In this document: in pieces, positions 1-11,147 of the stretch
Layout: each line of letters starts with the position of its first letter
Position numbering within the stretch: position 1 is the stretch's first letter
Source of the DNA: Meta bourneti
Taxonomy: Eukaryota; Arthropoda; Arachnida; Araneae; Tetragnathidae
Length of the DNA stretch: 64,000 nucleotides
NCBI GenBank assembly: GCA_933210815.1
Contig: OW119928.1
Span: 4,525,770 to 4,589,769, forward strand
Direction of reading: 5' to 3'
The notes under the pieces: model-generated
Seen by the model: the letters and a program-made list of their open reading frames with translations, nothing else
The model's database searches: none
Told to the model about the DNA's origin: nothing
Position numbers and translations under genes: made by a program

Positions 1-857
1 GACATTTTCACTTTTTGCGCTGATTTCTATCTTCCAGTTTTCCCATTGCCTTCCGTCATCAGACTGCTGTAGAATTTGATTAGAGCGATGAGCTCATCCG
101 TGTAGTATACCGGATGAGATGGGAGTGATGAAAGCTACAAGTGATAGCGTAAAATAACTAGAAACTTATATTCACCACTACAACTTTTATTCCTACATCC
201 TACAGCTATTATATACAATTTTACAGATATTTTGTGACAGGGTTGGACTGAGGTTAGGAACGAGCGTCCTCTCGGTCTGGATCGCAACTCTCTGATTTTC
301 CCAGAGTTTCTTCGGTAACATCTAAGGAAAAATCCACTTGGAGTGGAATTTTGAGTGTAGTCAAGAGGCTTGATATTTATGAGATTATGAATGTCAGTAT
401 AACGTCAGATGAAGATGCTTTATGTGAGTGCTTGGAACTTTATAACCGATGTAATGTCAGATGAAGTGATGTAATGTTAGTGTAAGTTATGGACAGATGG
501 TACCTTGCGAAGAATTTTATGATCTCCAATTTAGATAATTACTGAACATGACGTTTTGATCAGAAAAGCCGCTTTATTAGAGAGGGTTAAATGGGAAGTG
601 TTTCAGTAGTTTTGGCAATACTATGCAGCCCCATAGCTGAAATAAAACATGTTTAAACTAAACTATAAAATTGTCCAATACATACCGTAGCTGTTGAATT
701 TAAATTGTTTATATCCATTGTGATTGCCATTCTCTAGTATTCGAATAACATCAATATCTGTGCCACGTACGGTAGTGAAATATGTATGTAGATGTTTTCT
801 GAAATCCTCATTCGAACCCACTTATTTCGTGAGTAAGATTGACTGCATTAAAGAAAA

Positions 858-1170
858 CTGCTGTTTTTTGTATTAAACTTCCAGCAGAATTTCCCGGTGT
901 TGCTTGGGTTGGACTAATTGTAATTGATCCTAATATTACTCAATTTTATTCCTATGAGGATTTCGAATTGATTTGAGCCCCCTCTGCACACCCAGTATAA
1001 ATTGAACGGGGATTAATATGCAACCTACGTTTCCCGCTGGGTTCTAAAGAATGAATGTACCAAATTTGATGTGGATTGGTCAAACGGTGTAGATTTGACG
1101 GTGACAGACGCCAACTCTGCTTTTGACGTGAATACGTCTTTAAAATCGGTATGGAGGTCGGTAGAAACTT
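858..1170 (+). repeat. Dispersed repeat R3, copy 1
   Basis: Shares blocks with 23741-24160 (same strand) and 14998-15392 (opposite strand): TTCTAAAGAATGAATGT, CCTATGAGGATTTCGAA, and a tail GACGCCAACTCTGCTTT. No coding frame or terminal repeat seen; the class is unknown. The rest of 1-857 holds nothing I recognise. Confidence 0.6.
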
Positions 1171-1257
1171 GCGGTTCCATAAAAGTGTTGAGATCTCAGC
1201 CCCATAACTACAGGGGGAATCAGCCTATGGGGATAAATGACCTACCATCGTGTAGAG

Positions 1258-2826
1258 CAGGGGTGTCAAACTGGCGATGCTCTGATGCTCTGAAATAAAA
1301 TGAAAACAGGACACTATGTTACGAAGAAATTAGCACTTAGGGGAGATCGAGGCAATACCATACATACAATTTCGTCATGTTAAAAATGAGTTAGAGCCCT
1401 CTGGATGTTATTATCCCTCTTTATGGAACTACAACTGGTGAAGATATTTTTGATGCTGTATGGAGCATTTTAGGAAAATTTAATCTTCCTCTTGACAGGC
1501 TTGTTTCTGTAACAACTGACGGCGCTAAATCGATGACGGGTGAAACTAAAGGATTTGTGTCAAGACTGACAAGAAAATTACACGATGAATATCCAGATAA
1601 ACCGAAAATCCGTACTTTCTATTGCCTTATTCACCAACAAGTTCTCTGTTTAAAGATATTAAAAATGGACGAAGTACTTAAAACAGTAACAAAGACAGTC
1701 AACTTTATTCGATCGAAAGCACTTAACCATCGCCAATTTACTTCGTTCCTTAAAGATTTAGAATCCGAATTCGAAGATGTTTCTTATTACACAGAAGTTC
1801 GTTGGTTGTCCTGCCACAAAGTCCTGAAGAGCTTCTATCTGCTTTTGGAGGAAATAATTGTATTTCTTGAAATTAAAGATGAAAAAACGAAAATATATCG
1901 ATTATAAAAGATCCTTTGTGGGTAAAAGATCTGGCATTTTTAACAGATATTACAGGTGATCTGAATAATCTTAATATTGCATTGCAAGGTAATGATCAAT
2001 TAATAACGAATATGTACGATGCAATAGCAAGTTTTGTACAAAAACTGACTTTGTTTAAAAATCATCTACAAAAAATGTTTTGACTTATTTTCCAACGTGT
2101 GAGCAGTTAAAAGCACAAAATCAAAGTTGCTCATTTTCACAATATTGTGGTAAAATTGAAGAAATCAAAAACGAATTCTATAAACGTTTTAATGATTTCA
2201 GTTACAAAATTTTTTTTCTTTTTATTAGGCCTTTTTCCTTTGAAGTTGAAAATGCTCCCACTTCGCTAAAACTGGAATTAATTGATTTCCAGAATGATTC
2301 GGTTTTAAAAGACAAATATCGAGAAGTAGGAATTCCCAAAATATATTATTTAGGTGAAAAATACCCTGCAATTAAAAAGTTTGCTGTACACATTTTATGC
2401 TATTTTAGGAGTACGTACTTGTGTGAGCAACTATAATTTTCGTCCATTAAATTAAATAAAACGGCCTACAGATCAAGATTGACATCTATCTGCCATAATG
2501 AAGATTGTCTGTTCTGTCTTTGAATCCAGATATTGGAAAACTAGTAAGAGGAAAGCGCTGGCAAGGTTCCGGTAAAAAAAATTAATTTAGTTTTATAAAT
2601 GCATTAAATTAAATAAACGTTTAAATAAAAGCAATTGTATAGCAATATTATAAATTATTACCTTAAATTCACTTAATTACATAATGTGTTTTAATTATCC
2701 TATCCCTATTCCTGAATCCTCACTTCCAAATATAATTATAAGAAAATTTGTAAATGTGATGTGGCCCGCGTGAATCTTACCAGTTGCATTAAATGGCCCG
2801 TCTTTTAATTAAGTCTGACACCCCTG
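1258..2826 (+). mobile_element. hAT transposon 1 (decayed, with transposase relic)
   Basis: Bounded by inverted ends CAGGGGTGTCAAACT (1258-1272) and AGTCTGACACCCCTG (2812-2826; one mismatch) and by a perfect 8-bp target duplication GTGTAGAG at 1250-1257 and 2827-2834. Inside is a broken hAT transposase of the type found in GTF2IRD2/ZBED-like proteins. The ends and 8-bp duplication are diagnostic of the hAT superfamily. Confidence 0.93.
1394..2436 (+). pseudogene. hAT transposase fragment (GTF2IRD2/ZBED-like)
   Basis: The reading frame from about 1394 has GTTTGEDIFDAVWSIL, VSVTTDGAKSMTG and the block CLIHQQVLCLKILKMDEVLK followed by YYTEVRWLSCHKVLKSF. It stops at 1905 and resumes in another frame (DPLWVKDLAFLTDITGDLN, then VLTYFPTCEQL). 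The order TDGA...CLIHQ...VRWLS is that of hAT catalytic domains in GTF2IRD2-like proteins. The N-terminal zinc-finger part and the C-terminal dimerisation region are missing, so no functional protein is expected. Confidence 0.85.
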
Positions 2827-3299
2827 GTGTAGAGGAAGGAGGGCCGCGTCAACCAGGTCGAACACTAATCCACTCCCCCTCTGAACTTTGTGCCACGTGT
2901 TGGGGGAAATGAGTCACATTTCGGTCATACCCTGGCTTGTTTACCGCTGCAACTTAGTTCCAATCGACGGGTCGTGGCGAGTGCGTGCTTAAATGGAAGA
3001 GAACGACAAGTTCCACAATTCCATTCGACTAGTTGAGAGTTTAAACCAGGCCTGGCCAACCCAAATGGTTTCACGGGCCACTTTGATGACGAGTAACATT
3101 ACAGCGGGCCGCACTTTAGGTAAACATGCTTTTAAAAAATATAATACAAATACAAAATGAATAAAATTGTATTGTTATACTATGATCCAAATATAATGAA
3201 CTCGTCGAGTCTTAATGAATGAGATATTTGTTTATCCTTTCCTTCACTTAATTTTTGTAAATCTATATTTATGTTCGACGCTGCACATCGTAGCTAGCT

Positions 3300-4700
3300 T
3301 TCTAAATTGGCATCAGTTAATGAAGCACGTGATGAACTCTTTGTAAATTTCATCTTCGAAAAAAATGTTTTACAAACATATGTGGATCCAAAAGCACTTA
3401 CAACTCGTTGTGCAAAATATCTTAAGTTGGAATATCTCTCGGATGAAATTATTATTTCTAAGTTGGCACTCAAATAACAATAATTTCTTATTATTAAAAG
3501 CTTTGATGAAATTACAAGTATCGATTATTAAATTATCTTGCCCTTGCAAGTCCTTATTTAGCTGATTAAGTATTTCTGTTATATCCACTAAAAACAGGTC
3601 TAACAACCAATAATCATCACTTAATTCAGGAACAGATTCTTGTTTCTCGTTCATAAACATATCTATTTCCTCCCCTAAATTAAAAAGTCTTAAATATTTT
3701 CCACGACTTGGCCATCTAACATTGGTAAAATATACATCACCATATTCAGAAGATAATTCGCTAAGGAATTCTTTGAATTGCCGATGCTAAAGAGCATGTG
3801 AACGAATGTAATTTACTATTTTAGAACTACTTTCATAACGTGATTCATGGATAATAATCGAGCACATAAATTTTGTTGATGTATAAAACAGTGACTAATG
3901 AAAATATCATTGGTTTTAATGCCTCTGCAATCTAGCTTATCCATAAGTAATTTTACAGCTCTCTTATTTTTACCTACCAAAGCAGGTGCTCCATCTGTTG
4001 TTAATCCTGAAAGAGCCTCAAAATTTAAGCTATTTTCGGCTAAACATTTTCAATCGCCTGGAAAACATTTTCTCCTAGTTGTGTCTTTTAAATGTAAAAG
4101 ATTTAATATTTCTTCTGTCACTTTTGGAATGAATGATTCACACCGCGAATTTATAAATATCACAAGTTGAGATGTGTCTGATATATCTACTTTCATCAAA
4201 TGCCAAAGAATATGCTTTGAATTGGTTAATTTTATCTCGCAAAGTTACTACGATTTCAACTGAAATGTCATCAATGCGACGACATATAGTTTGGCGGGAA
4301 AGACTGATACTTGAAAATAATTTGCTTTTATCAGGCAAAACATCTTTAAAACTGCTTCCAAACAGTCCTTTACCAGTTCACCATCCGAAAATGGTTTAAT
4401 TTTCTTTGCAATCATCAACATGGCAACAGAATAACTTGCTTTGACAATGGTGGATGGTTGTTGTAATAATGAATCAAACATCGTTTGCTGAGCTTTCAGA
4501 TGCGATTTAAGCGCAGTTAACTTAAAACTTTTACTACTTTACTGAAATTTACATATTCAATATGTTTTGTCTCATGCCTTTTAATGTTATGTTCCTTAAA
4601 TACAGCGACTCTACAAATTAAACACATTAATTTTGAATTCTGCATTGTGGAAAAAAATAATCTTTTTCCCAACGATCATTAAATTTCCTGTTTTCATCAA
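3300..4700 (-). pseudogene. hAT transposase fragment (GTF2IRD2-like), decayed
   Basis: Minus-strand fragments read in order from about 4500 down: KASYSVAMLMIAKKIKPFSD with GELVKDCLEAVLKM; SLSRQTICRRIDDISVEI and INQFKAYSLAFDES; and, near 3370-3660, WLLDLFLVDITEILNQLNKD. These are the N-terminal and middle parts of a GTF2IRD2-like hAT transposase, broken by several frameshifts. It is the same broad family as the relic at 1394-2436 but in opposite orientation. Confidence 0.82.
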
Positions 4701-4774
4701 CAACTTTTCTTTGAATTCGTCCTTGTTATGGACCAAAAAAAATTCAAATAAATGTTAGTTGGAGAATATTGGTA

Positions 4775-5662
4775 CAGGTAACCCCCATATAACACGGGAG
4801 TTATGTTCCAAAAAATTGCCGTGTTATACGAAACAAAGAACTAATACAAAAAGGGGGGTTAGGTTCCAAAAATTAAAAAACATGCTATTATATTTTCATA
4901 ATTAAGGTAAATATCTTTATTAAATTCTTAAGAAGTAATACATATTAATATGAATTAAACAATGTTTTTTCGTCATCACTAAGCATTATTAACCGAGGGT
5001 GTTTTCTTTTTGATAAGATATCCTCATCCTCTGAGTGACAGCCACGAGATCAATGATGCCATTTATTTTTTAAGTCCTTTATTTCTCAATTCCGTTTCCT
5101 CCCTCGCTCCAGTGACGCTCATTAACTATGCCAAAATCTTCCAGAAAGTTACGTCATGCCATGTCGTGTGTGCGTCTAACAAATTACAGATGAGCTAGTT
5201 TAGAACAGCGAATCAGGAAGTCCAGCTCCCTTGATTGACAAGACCATCTCCCCTGATTTGCGACCCCCTGAAAAACTGATAAAAAGCGTGGGGAGGAAAA
5301 ATACGCTCTTTTTTCTTGCCTCAGTCCAACGACCTTGCAGTTCGGTGAGAAAGAAACGCGTTAAGCGTTCTTGCCATTTTTTCTTTTTGATGACGAGCGG
5401 GGATACCCGAGAGACGCCATGTCTCTTCTAAGCCAAGTTACTTTCTATTTAATTTATCTCGAGATAATATCCGCGCGTGTAGTTCTTAGGATATTCCCAT
5501 GTTACACCATTTAAATTAAACTTTCATAATGCCCGTCCTTTTCGCATCGTTGTTCCAATCATTCCATAAAAGCACCGTGTTATACGGGGATGTTCCCAAT
5601 TCTCGAACCGTGTTAGAGTGAATCCGTGCTATAGAAGTGCCGTGTTATACGGGGGTTACCTG
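4775..5662. mobile_element. pogo/Tigger-like MITE, copy 1 (nested in hAT 2)
   Basis: Ends CAGGTAACCCCCATATAACA and its inverse (TATACGGGGGTTACCTG), flanked by TA on both sides (4773-4774, 5663-5664). CAG-ended inverted repeats with TA duplication suit the pogo/Tigger group. A second copy is at 20358-21230 in the same orientation. No intact transposase; short open frames within are not convincing. Confidence 0.8.
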
Positions 5663-5736
5663 TATATTACACAGAGCAAAAAAAAATTACTTTTTTAAGT
5701 AAATTTAGAATTCTTGTTTTCTAATTATGTAAAAAT

Positions 5737-6507
5737 CAGGGCTTCGAACCGTATTTTTTTCCGTTCCGGTTTTCGTTCTATTAACCAAAATTTTTGAAAT
5801 TCGGTTCTGTTCCGGTTTGCGCCGTCAATAGTACGTAAGACGGTTTAAACCGGTTTACGTATATTCGAACAGTTTTTTTTCTCTCCGATTGCAATTCGAT
5901 TTACATTCAAATGTTGTCGTCTAGGGGTCATTAAAGTCTTTTAAAGAGATCTTTTTAAAATTTTCATAAAAATTTAATTTGTGAAATAAATTATGAATTA
6001 AATTTATAAAAATCTCCTGTACCTTAGATTTGCTTACCAAGCACTCAACCTATAGCGGAAAATATTTGCACTTAACCTGATAATCACTTTATGTAAATTA
6101 TAAAGTACGTAATACTTTTATTATAAATTATTATTGATTATAAAGTTCATAATCCTTTTTGAATTCTCGCAGGGAACGTGTCGAAAGAAAGAACTGTCAA
6201 TGTTTTATGCCAGTTAGTGGATTCTGCGGAATTTTGCTTACAATGCAATAAATAGTCCTTGAAAGCGCACGCAGTCAGCTACTCTTTGCTATATTTGAGC
6301 GGCAGATAAAAAAGACAGTTTGAAAGTCTTTTCGTTAAAAATTTGTGTCTGAACCGAAATAAGTATAAATTAACTGAAAACCGGTACAAAAAATAACGTT
6401 TTCGATTTCGATTCGGGTTCAGAGGTGGACTATTTTTGGGGTTCGGTTTACGGTTAAGGAACCGCAATTTTTCAATTTTTTCGGTTCAGTTCCGGTTCGA
6501 AGCCCTG
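5737..6507. mobile_element. hAT MITE (nested in hAT 2)
   Basis: Inverted ends CAGGGCTTCGAACCG (5737-5751) and CGGTTCGAAGCCCTG (6493-6507) with a perfect 8-bp target duplication GTAAAAAT (5729-5736, 6508-6515). The interior has repeated CCGGTT-rich subterminal motifs and no transposase. Confidence 0.9.
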
Positions 6508-7125
6508 GTAAAAATACCAATATTTAATAACTTTTTAAACTTAATGCAAATAATGATCACTCGAAACTTGAAATTTTATAACTTTTATCAATTTAACATT
6601 TTATTAAATTCTTATTAATTTTAAAATTTACCTGCATTAGTAAAAATATACTCACTTGAATAAATTTCAAACTTTCTTTGGATGTCTTCAGATGTCACTT
6701 TTATTCAACTATCAGCACCACACACGAAAAACTTAGTAAACACGCCAGTAAGTCAAAAACAAACCTAACACATAAACAGAGATTCACTTGAAATAATAAC
6801 TTCGTGCAGTGGATAACGAAACGATGACGGACCCAAACGTGTCTATACTAGTGTCTCCAGTCAGCCTTGACTGTCGGCTTCCATACACAACCAAGATTAC
6901 CCCTTGGCGAAATTAACACTGGCGCAATTTATATTACCTTTTTTATGTGGTTTTTCTATCGTTAATTTAAAATTTAATTTTGTATCGTTATTTCAAATTT
7001 TATTTATTTAATATTTTTTGTATACATGCAACGAAAAACAAAAGTTTCAATAGAAATATAAAATCGCCCGGCGGGCCGCACAATTTAACGTGACGGGCCG
7101 CGTGTTGGCCAGGCCTGGTTTAAAC

Positions 7126-7690
7126 CATTTGTGTGCAGTGGAAAGTGACGATGCGTCGAAGATTTCAATACGAAGCCAAAATATCACACTGAAGTTCAAC
7201 TGCGGAAACGTAAACAGGTTGAAAGAGCAGTTCGAGACGAACAAAATGATACCAGGAAGACAACCTATGACAAGTACGGAGAGATCTAGAGCTTACCGAA
7301 GACGCAAAAAGGGGCAGACGCGTACGTCGGTAGACCATCTAACGAGCTGCACCACTCTTGGAAACACCACCATCGACCTTACCTTTGTCAGGAACATCAG
7401 CATCGACACCATGCCGTTTGTCTCGTATTTTAACTATCACAGACCCATCATCCATAAGGTCGCCATAGAATACTAAGCATTGCCCACACTGTTACACCAC
7501 TTTTATATATCCACCAAAACTGGCTAAATAAATGTCAAACAAATACCCGCCGTCTTCATTTCACCAGTGACCCACTTACTGGATATTCCGCCCAAAAGTA
7601 TTCAGGAATCTCCTTATGGTACAGTGGGGACTGCCTGCCCGCTGTTTTTTATAAATATATTCTTATAATGTCTCAATAGTAATTTTTACA
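7126..7690 (+). other. Remnant flanking the hAT elements; possible retroelement fragment
   Basis: Sequence before 1250, between 2835 and 3038, and after 7126 rejoins once the two hAT elements are removed. An open frame to 7476 has TSTERSRAYRRRKK and ends TTIDLTFVRNISIDT with HRPIIHKV, which resembles the end of an endonuclease/exonuclease domain of non-LTR elements. This is a weak identification. Confidence 0.35.
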
Positions 7691-7943
7691 TCCGTCTCAG
7701 CTAAATGATGCTATGATGTTTCTTTTTCCTGTCATGACTGAACGTTAGTCTATATTCGGTTGAAGCTGATAATCGAGCTACACAGAACGGTGAAATCCAA
7801 TCATTTGATGTGAAACTTTCATTTTTAGTTAATGTTTTGATGATGTAAGGAATTTGGACGCTAAATTGAAACTTAATTGTCCTTTGGGAATTTTTCTTTG
7901 CTTTCGCACTGATTATCAATCGAGGTAATCTAAACTGACGCAA

Positions 7944-7993
7944 TAGACATTCTAATTTACTTAGTCTCTAGACATTCTAATTTACTTAGTCTT
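7944..7993 (+). repeat. 25-bp tandem duplication
   Basis: Two adjacent units beginning TAGACATTCTAATTTACTTA; they differ only at the last base. Confidence 0.85.
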
Positions 7994-8096
7994 ATCGGTA
8001 TGTGGCACTGATTGCAGTTTCTTCGTTGTTTATCATTGCTTCTGCTTCTAGCCACATACTCTACTTTTTATTGCAACCAATTCGTCCTGACGGACT

Positions 8097-8165
8097 TTAT
8101 AGTGTCTCAGTGGGTTTGCCCACTCCGCTAGTAACCCGCGAAGGTTCAATTCCTGTAACTGTGCG
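8097..8165 (+). repeat. SINE B head fragment
   Basis: Has the tRNA-like head of SINE B: TCTCAGTGGGTTTGCC (box A region) and GGTTCAATTCCTG (box B). The body is absent. Confidence 0.55.
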
Positions 8166-8344
8166 GTCGACTTGTTTCCCAGGGTTATCTCTGCTAGTGT
8201 TAAGATCTGTTTTGTAGTGTCCTGATAAGTTCCAAATATTTCACGTGAAGTGATTTCTTGATATGACTTGGAAAAGTCGTTGGTTACTCTTTCCGCCCAA
8301 ATAAAAACGTGCTCTTAATTCTATTGAATTGTCATAAAAATTTC

Positions 8345-8716
8345 TAGAAGAACGCAGTGGTTTTGAAAATAAGAGCTTAATCTGGTGTGGTCACCAATGG
8401 AGGGTGATAAACCTAATTTGCCACAGTGACACCCGAGGAGTAAGTATTTGAACCCCAAGTGTATGAATTCCTGAATTCAGGTTCGATTCCTGTCAGGATC
8501 GACTCCTTTCTGGGCGTATTTCTCTCAGGTGTGTCAGTAAAACTTTCCTTGTGTGTGTACGTTCATTACTTAATATCGTTGTCTTGTATATTTGGCCACA
8601 GCATGGCCAAATATGGCCCTTACACCATAAAACCGAATTCAAGCACTTAAATTCTGGTAGTGTAGTCATGTTGAATTGTGATTCTCTGCTTGTATTGCTT
8701 GATTCCATGTTCTAAT
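8345..8716 (+). repeat. Repeat D copy 1, interrupted by SINE B
   Basis: Shares with 9330-9520 the blocks TTTTGAAAATAAGA, AAACCTAA, and, after an interruption, AATTCAAGCACT and TTGTGATTCTCT. A 5'-truncated SINE B is inserted in copy 1 only. Class unknown. Confidence 0.5.
8478..8634 (+). mobile_element. SINE B, 5' truncated
   Basis: Starts at box B (GGTTCGATTCCTGTCAGG), then TATTTCTCTCAGGTGTGTCAG and TGGCCAAATATGGCCCTT. Flanked by GAATTC-containing repeats that may be the target duplication. Confidence 0.7.
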
Positions 8717-9009
8717 GGGCCGCGGTAGCCCAGTTGGAAGAGCATCGGATTAGCAACCGGAGTGTTGCGAGTTCGAAACTCGGTCCAGCGGAAGACCGTG
8801 TACACGGGAGCTGGTGCACGTTATATCTGTCGTGGCATCAAATGTCCTCACGTGGCATGGTGTGGAAGTTTGGAAAGTGGGGTACCAGCTCAGGTGTTCT
8901 CGTCATCTGACCATGGTTGAAAATTACGAGGCGTTCCCTTCGGGATGGATCTCGGACCGTCGAAAATAGCCCGATGTGTTGCTCCAGTGTGACGTTAATT
9001 ACCTACCAC
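8717..9009 (+). mobile_element. SINE A (tRNA-derived)
   Basis: Head GGTAGCCCAGTTGG (box A) and TTGCGAGTTCGAAACTCGG (T-arm/box B), then the family body GTGGAAGTTTGGA, GACCATGGTT, TTCCCTTCGGGAT, and the tail GACGTTAATTACCTACC. This is one of the most complete copies. Confidence 0.88.
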
Positions 9010-9329
9010 GTACTAATTGAATCTCACTAACCCTTATTTTATGCTTTAACTTTGTCTATGTAACCCCATTGGCAAAACGACCACCTTGACTTGGGCGGAT
9101 TTTCCAAGCACTATTGTTGGTGGGCTAGTGAAAAACATCTTGTCAACAACCTTGCAGGCAAGAAATACTCATGGCCATTGGAGAGCATAATTCTGGCACC
9201 AGATTATTTCTTATTCTATCTATAGTTGATATTAATGTTGTCAATAACTTGAAATGACATGAAAAATTCGTTTTTTTTTTTGCTCTTTCGCTTTTTTAAA
9301 AATTATCACAAACTAGCTTACAAAAGGGC

Positions 9330-9520
9330 ACAGTGTTTTTGAAAATAAGATGCCTTACGCTCTCTATATACCGTGGTCGCTAATGGAACTCGGTAAACCT
9401 AACTTGCTAGTCACGTCCTAATCGTAATTGGACCCTGAACGCCTGACAGCTTATAAATTCAAGCACTACACTCAAGTTGTGATTCTCTACTTTATTACTC
9501 GGTTCCATCAAAATCGAAAC
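9330..9520 (+). repeat. Repeat D copy 2
   Basis: Homologous to 8345-8716 without the SINE insertion. The surrounding stretch 9010-11008 shows nothing else recognisable; 9660-9950 is richer in GC with short frames on both strands but no known domain. Confidence 0.5.
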
Positions 9521-11008
9521 ACCCTTAATCTGCGCTTTATCCTTGCCAAGATTAGGATCAACCACTCAGTCTGCGTTAAAAACGATGTCCGTAAAATGTG
9601 ACACTTACACGAACGTCTCGCCAATATGACCCATTGGCCTCCTAATCCTTCCCTCGAAAGCCCCTTCGGTTTCCTATATTTAGAAAATGAGTCCTAGTTC
9701 CAGCTCCCACCGCCAGGCGGTCCGATCAATAACGGATGCCATTATCGATCGCCTAAATTCAGCCGGTGACGTACTTGGAAGCATTCTCCATGTTGTGCCG
9801 CGGATGCACGCCACAGTATTGATATACTACCATTTATTAATTGTCGCTTCACCAGAACTCCCTGGCCATGTATCCTTTTACTTGCAGGTCCTACCTGCGT
9901 TTTTGGAGCATATGTTTCACTGTCATTCCGGAATTCTCTAACCACATCGCAGTTTCAATTCGTTTTGCTAGATCTCAGAGGATCGATTTTGAAAAACAGT
10001 TAATATTTTTGTAGTTGTGTGTGTTTTGTGGAAATACTGTGAACCCTCTGTAGGTATGCAAACCTTCAATCGAATAGTTGGGACATTTCGTAGGGGTGGA
10101 TGATCTAATCTGTGATCATGTACTGTGGCTATTTGTTTATAGCGAGGGAATGTTGCATTTTGTGCTGCGCAACTCCATGTGTTGCTTATCTTGCCTCAAC
10201 GTATCCTCATCAAATGTGATGAATATTAAGCCTATATATATCCTCAATCGGTTTGGCAATGATCTGTTACACCTTTAGATCTATCAGAAGCCCCACCATG
10301 CCATAAAGAATATGAAGAGTGGTGTATATGTTAAATACTACTTTAGGGTGTACTTATTCACCGGCGCAATAAGATATTTTATTTCTTTTTCCTGTATTTG
10401 TGTATTCAGTTAATGCTTAGTTATTTTCTTTTGAAAATGTCCAATCTCTTTTGGAGACTTTATAGGTCATCCTAAGTTTTGTAAATATTTTAGCTAGCAA
10501 AACATTGTTTTTAAAATATTTTTTGAAACTAAATTACTATATTATATTAACATGCGTTTTTGTAGCACGTCTTCAAATTAAGCATTCATTGTTGAAGTTG
10601 CATGCAGCATCTGATTGTCAGCATATGGTACTAAATCATTCTATTGAAATTGATTTAATTTTATTTTCTATTTAGTAGATGAATTTATCCTATGTCTATG
10701 CTTGCAATAAGTTACTTGAAATCTATGAAGTATAATTGGTCACTCGCACGTTTTTAAACGTTCCATCGAATGTCCCAAAACAATTCCTTTATTTCTATTA
10801 GAAAACATCTTTGCATGATCCCTTTTTCTGGATTGATCTTTAACCATCAGTCGATAAATTGAAGGCGTAATTGTTTGCAACTCGTTAAGCTACATATTAT
10901 TGATCTCTTCGTAATTATCTTCTAATAAAATGTTCACTTTGTTTAATTTGGACTTTGAATAATGCTATGACTGTCCTTAACGTATTATGTATGTAGCACT
11001 GTTACGGA

Positions 11009-11147
11009 ATGGCCAAAGATACGATATACCTGTGCAATTTCCGAGTTTCTGTGGATGGCGAATGGTTGTGTCTTAGAGAACTCACCGATGTGCAATTCGA
11101 TGCCAATCAGCTTTCTCCTGTGCAAAGAACATATGAAGCCAAAGAAG
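11009..11147 (+). CDS. RUFY: RUFY exon 1 (start codon, N-terminal segment)
   Basis: ATG at 11009 follows an in-frame TAG at 10994. The exon gives 46 codons plus 1 nt and ends at AAG|gttaaa, phase 1, which is exactly what exon 2 needs. The peptide has IYLCNFRVSVDGEWLCL, which I recall as typical of arthropod RUFY N-termini; vertebrate RUFY2 starts close to the RUN domain instead. No promoter motif is obvious upstream, and a 5' UTR intron cannot be excluded. Confidence 0.85.

Larger units (their letters stand above)
3047..7117 (-). mobile_element. hAT transposon 2, with two nested elements
   Basis: Inverted ends CAGGCCTGGCCAAC (3047-3060) and GTTGGCCAGGCCTG (7104-7117) are perfect over 14 bp. 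The target duplication GTTTAAAC is perfect (3039-3046, 7118-7125). A broken hAT transposase lies on the minus strand. A pogo-like MITE and a hAT MITE are inserted inside; without them the element is about 2.4 kb. GGGCCGC-rich subterminal DNA is present at both ends. Confidence 0.93.

Noticed and set aside
8717..8790. tRNA gene at each SINE A head
   Set aside because: Box A and T-arm are tRNA-like, but the anticodon arm does not fold and each is followed by the same 200-bp SINE body.
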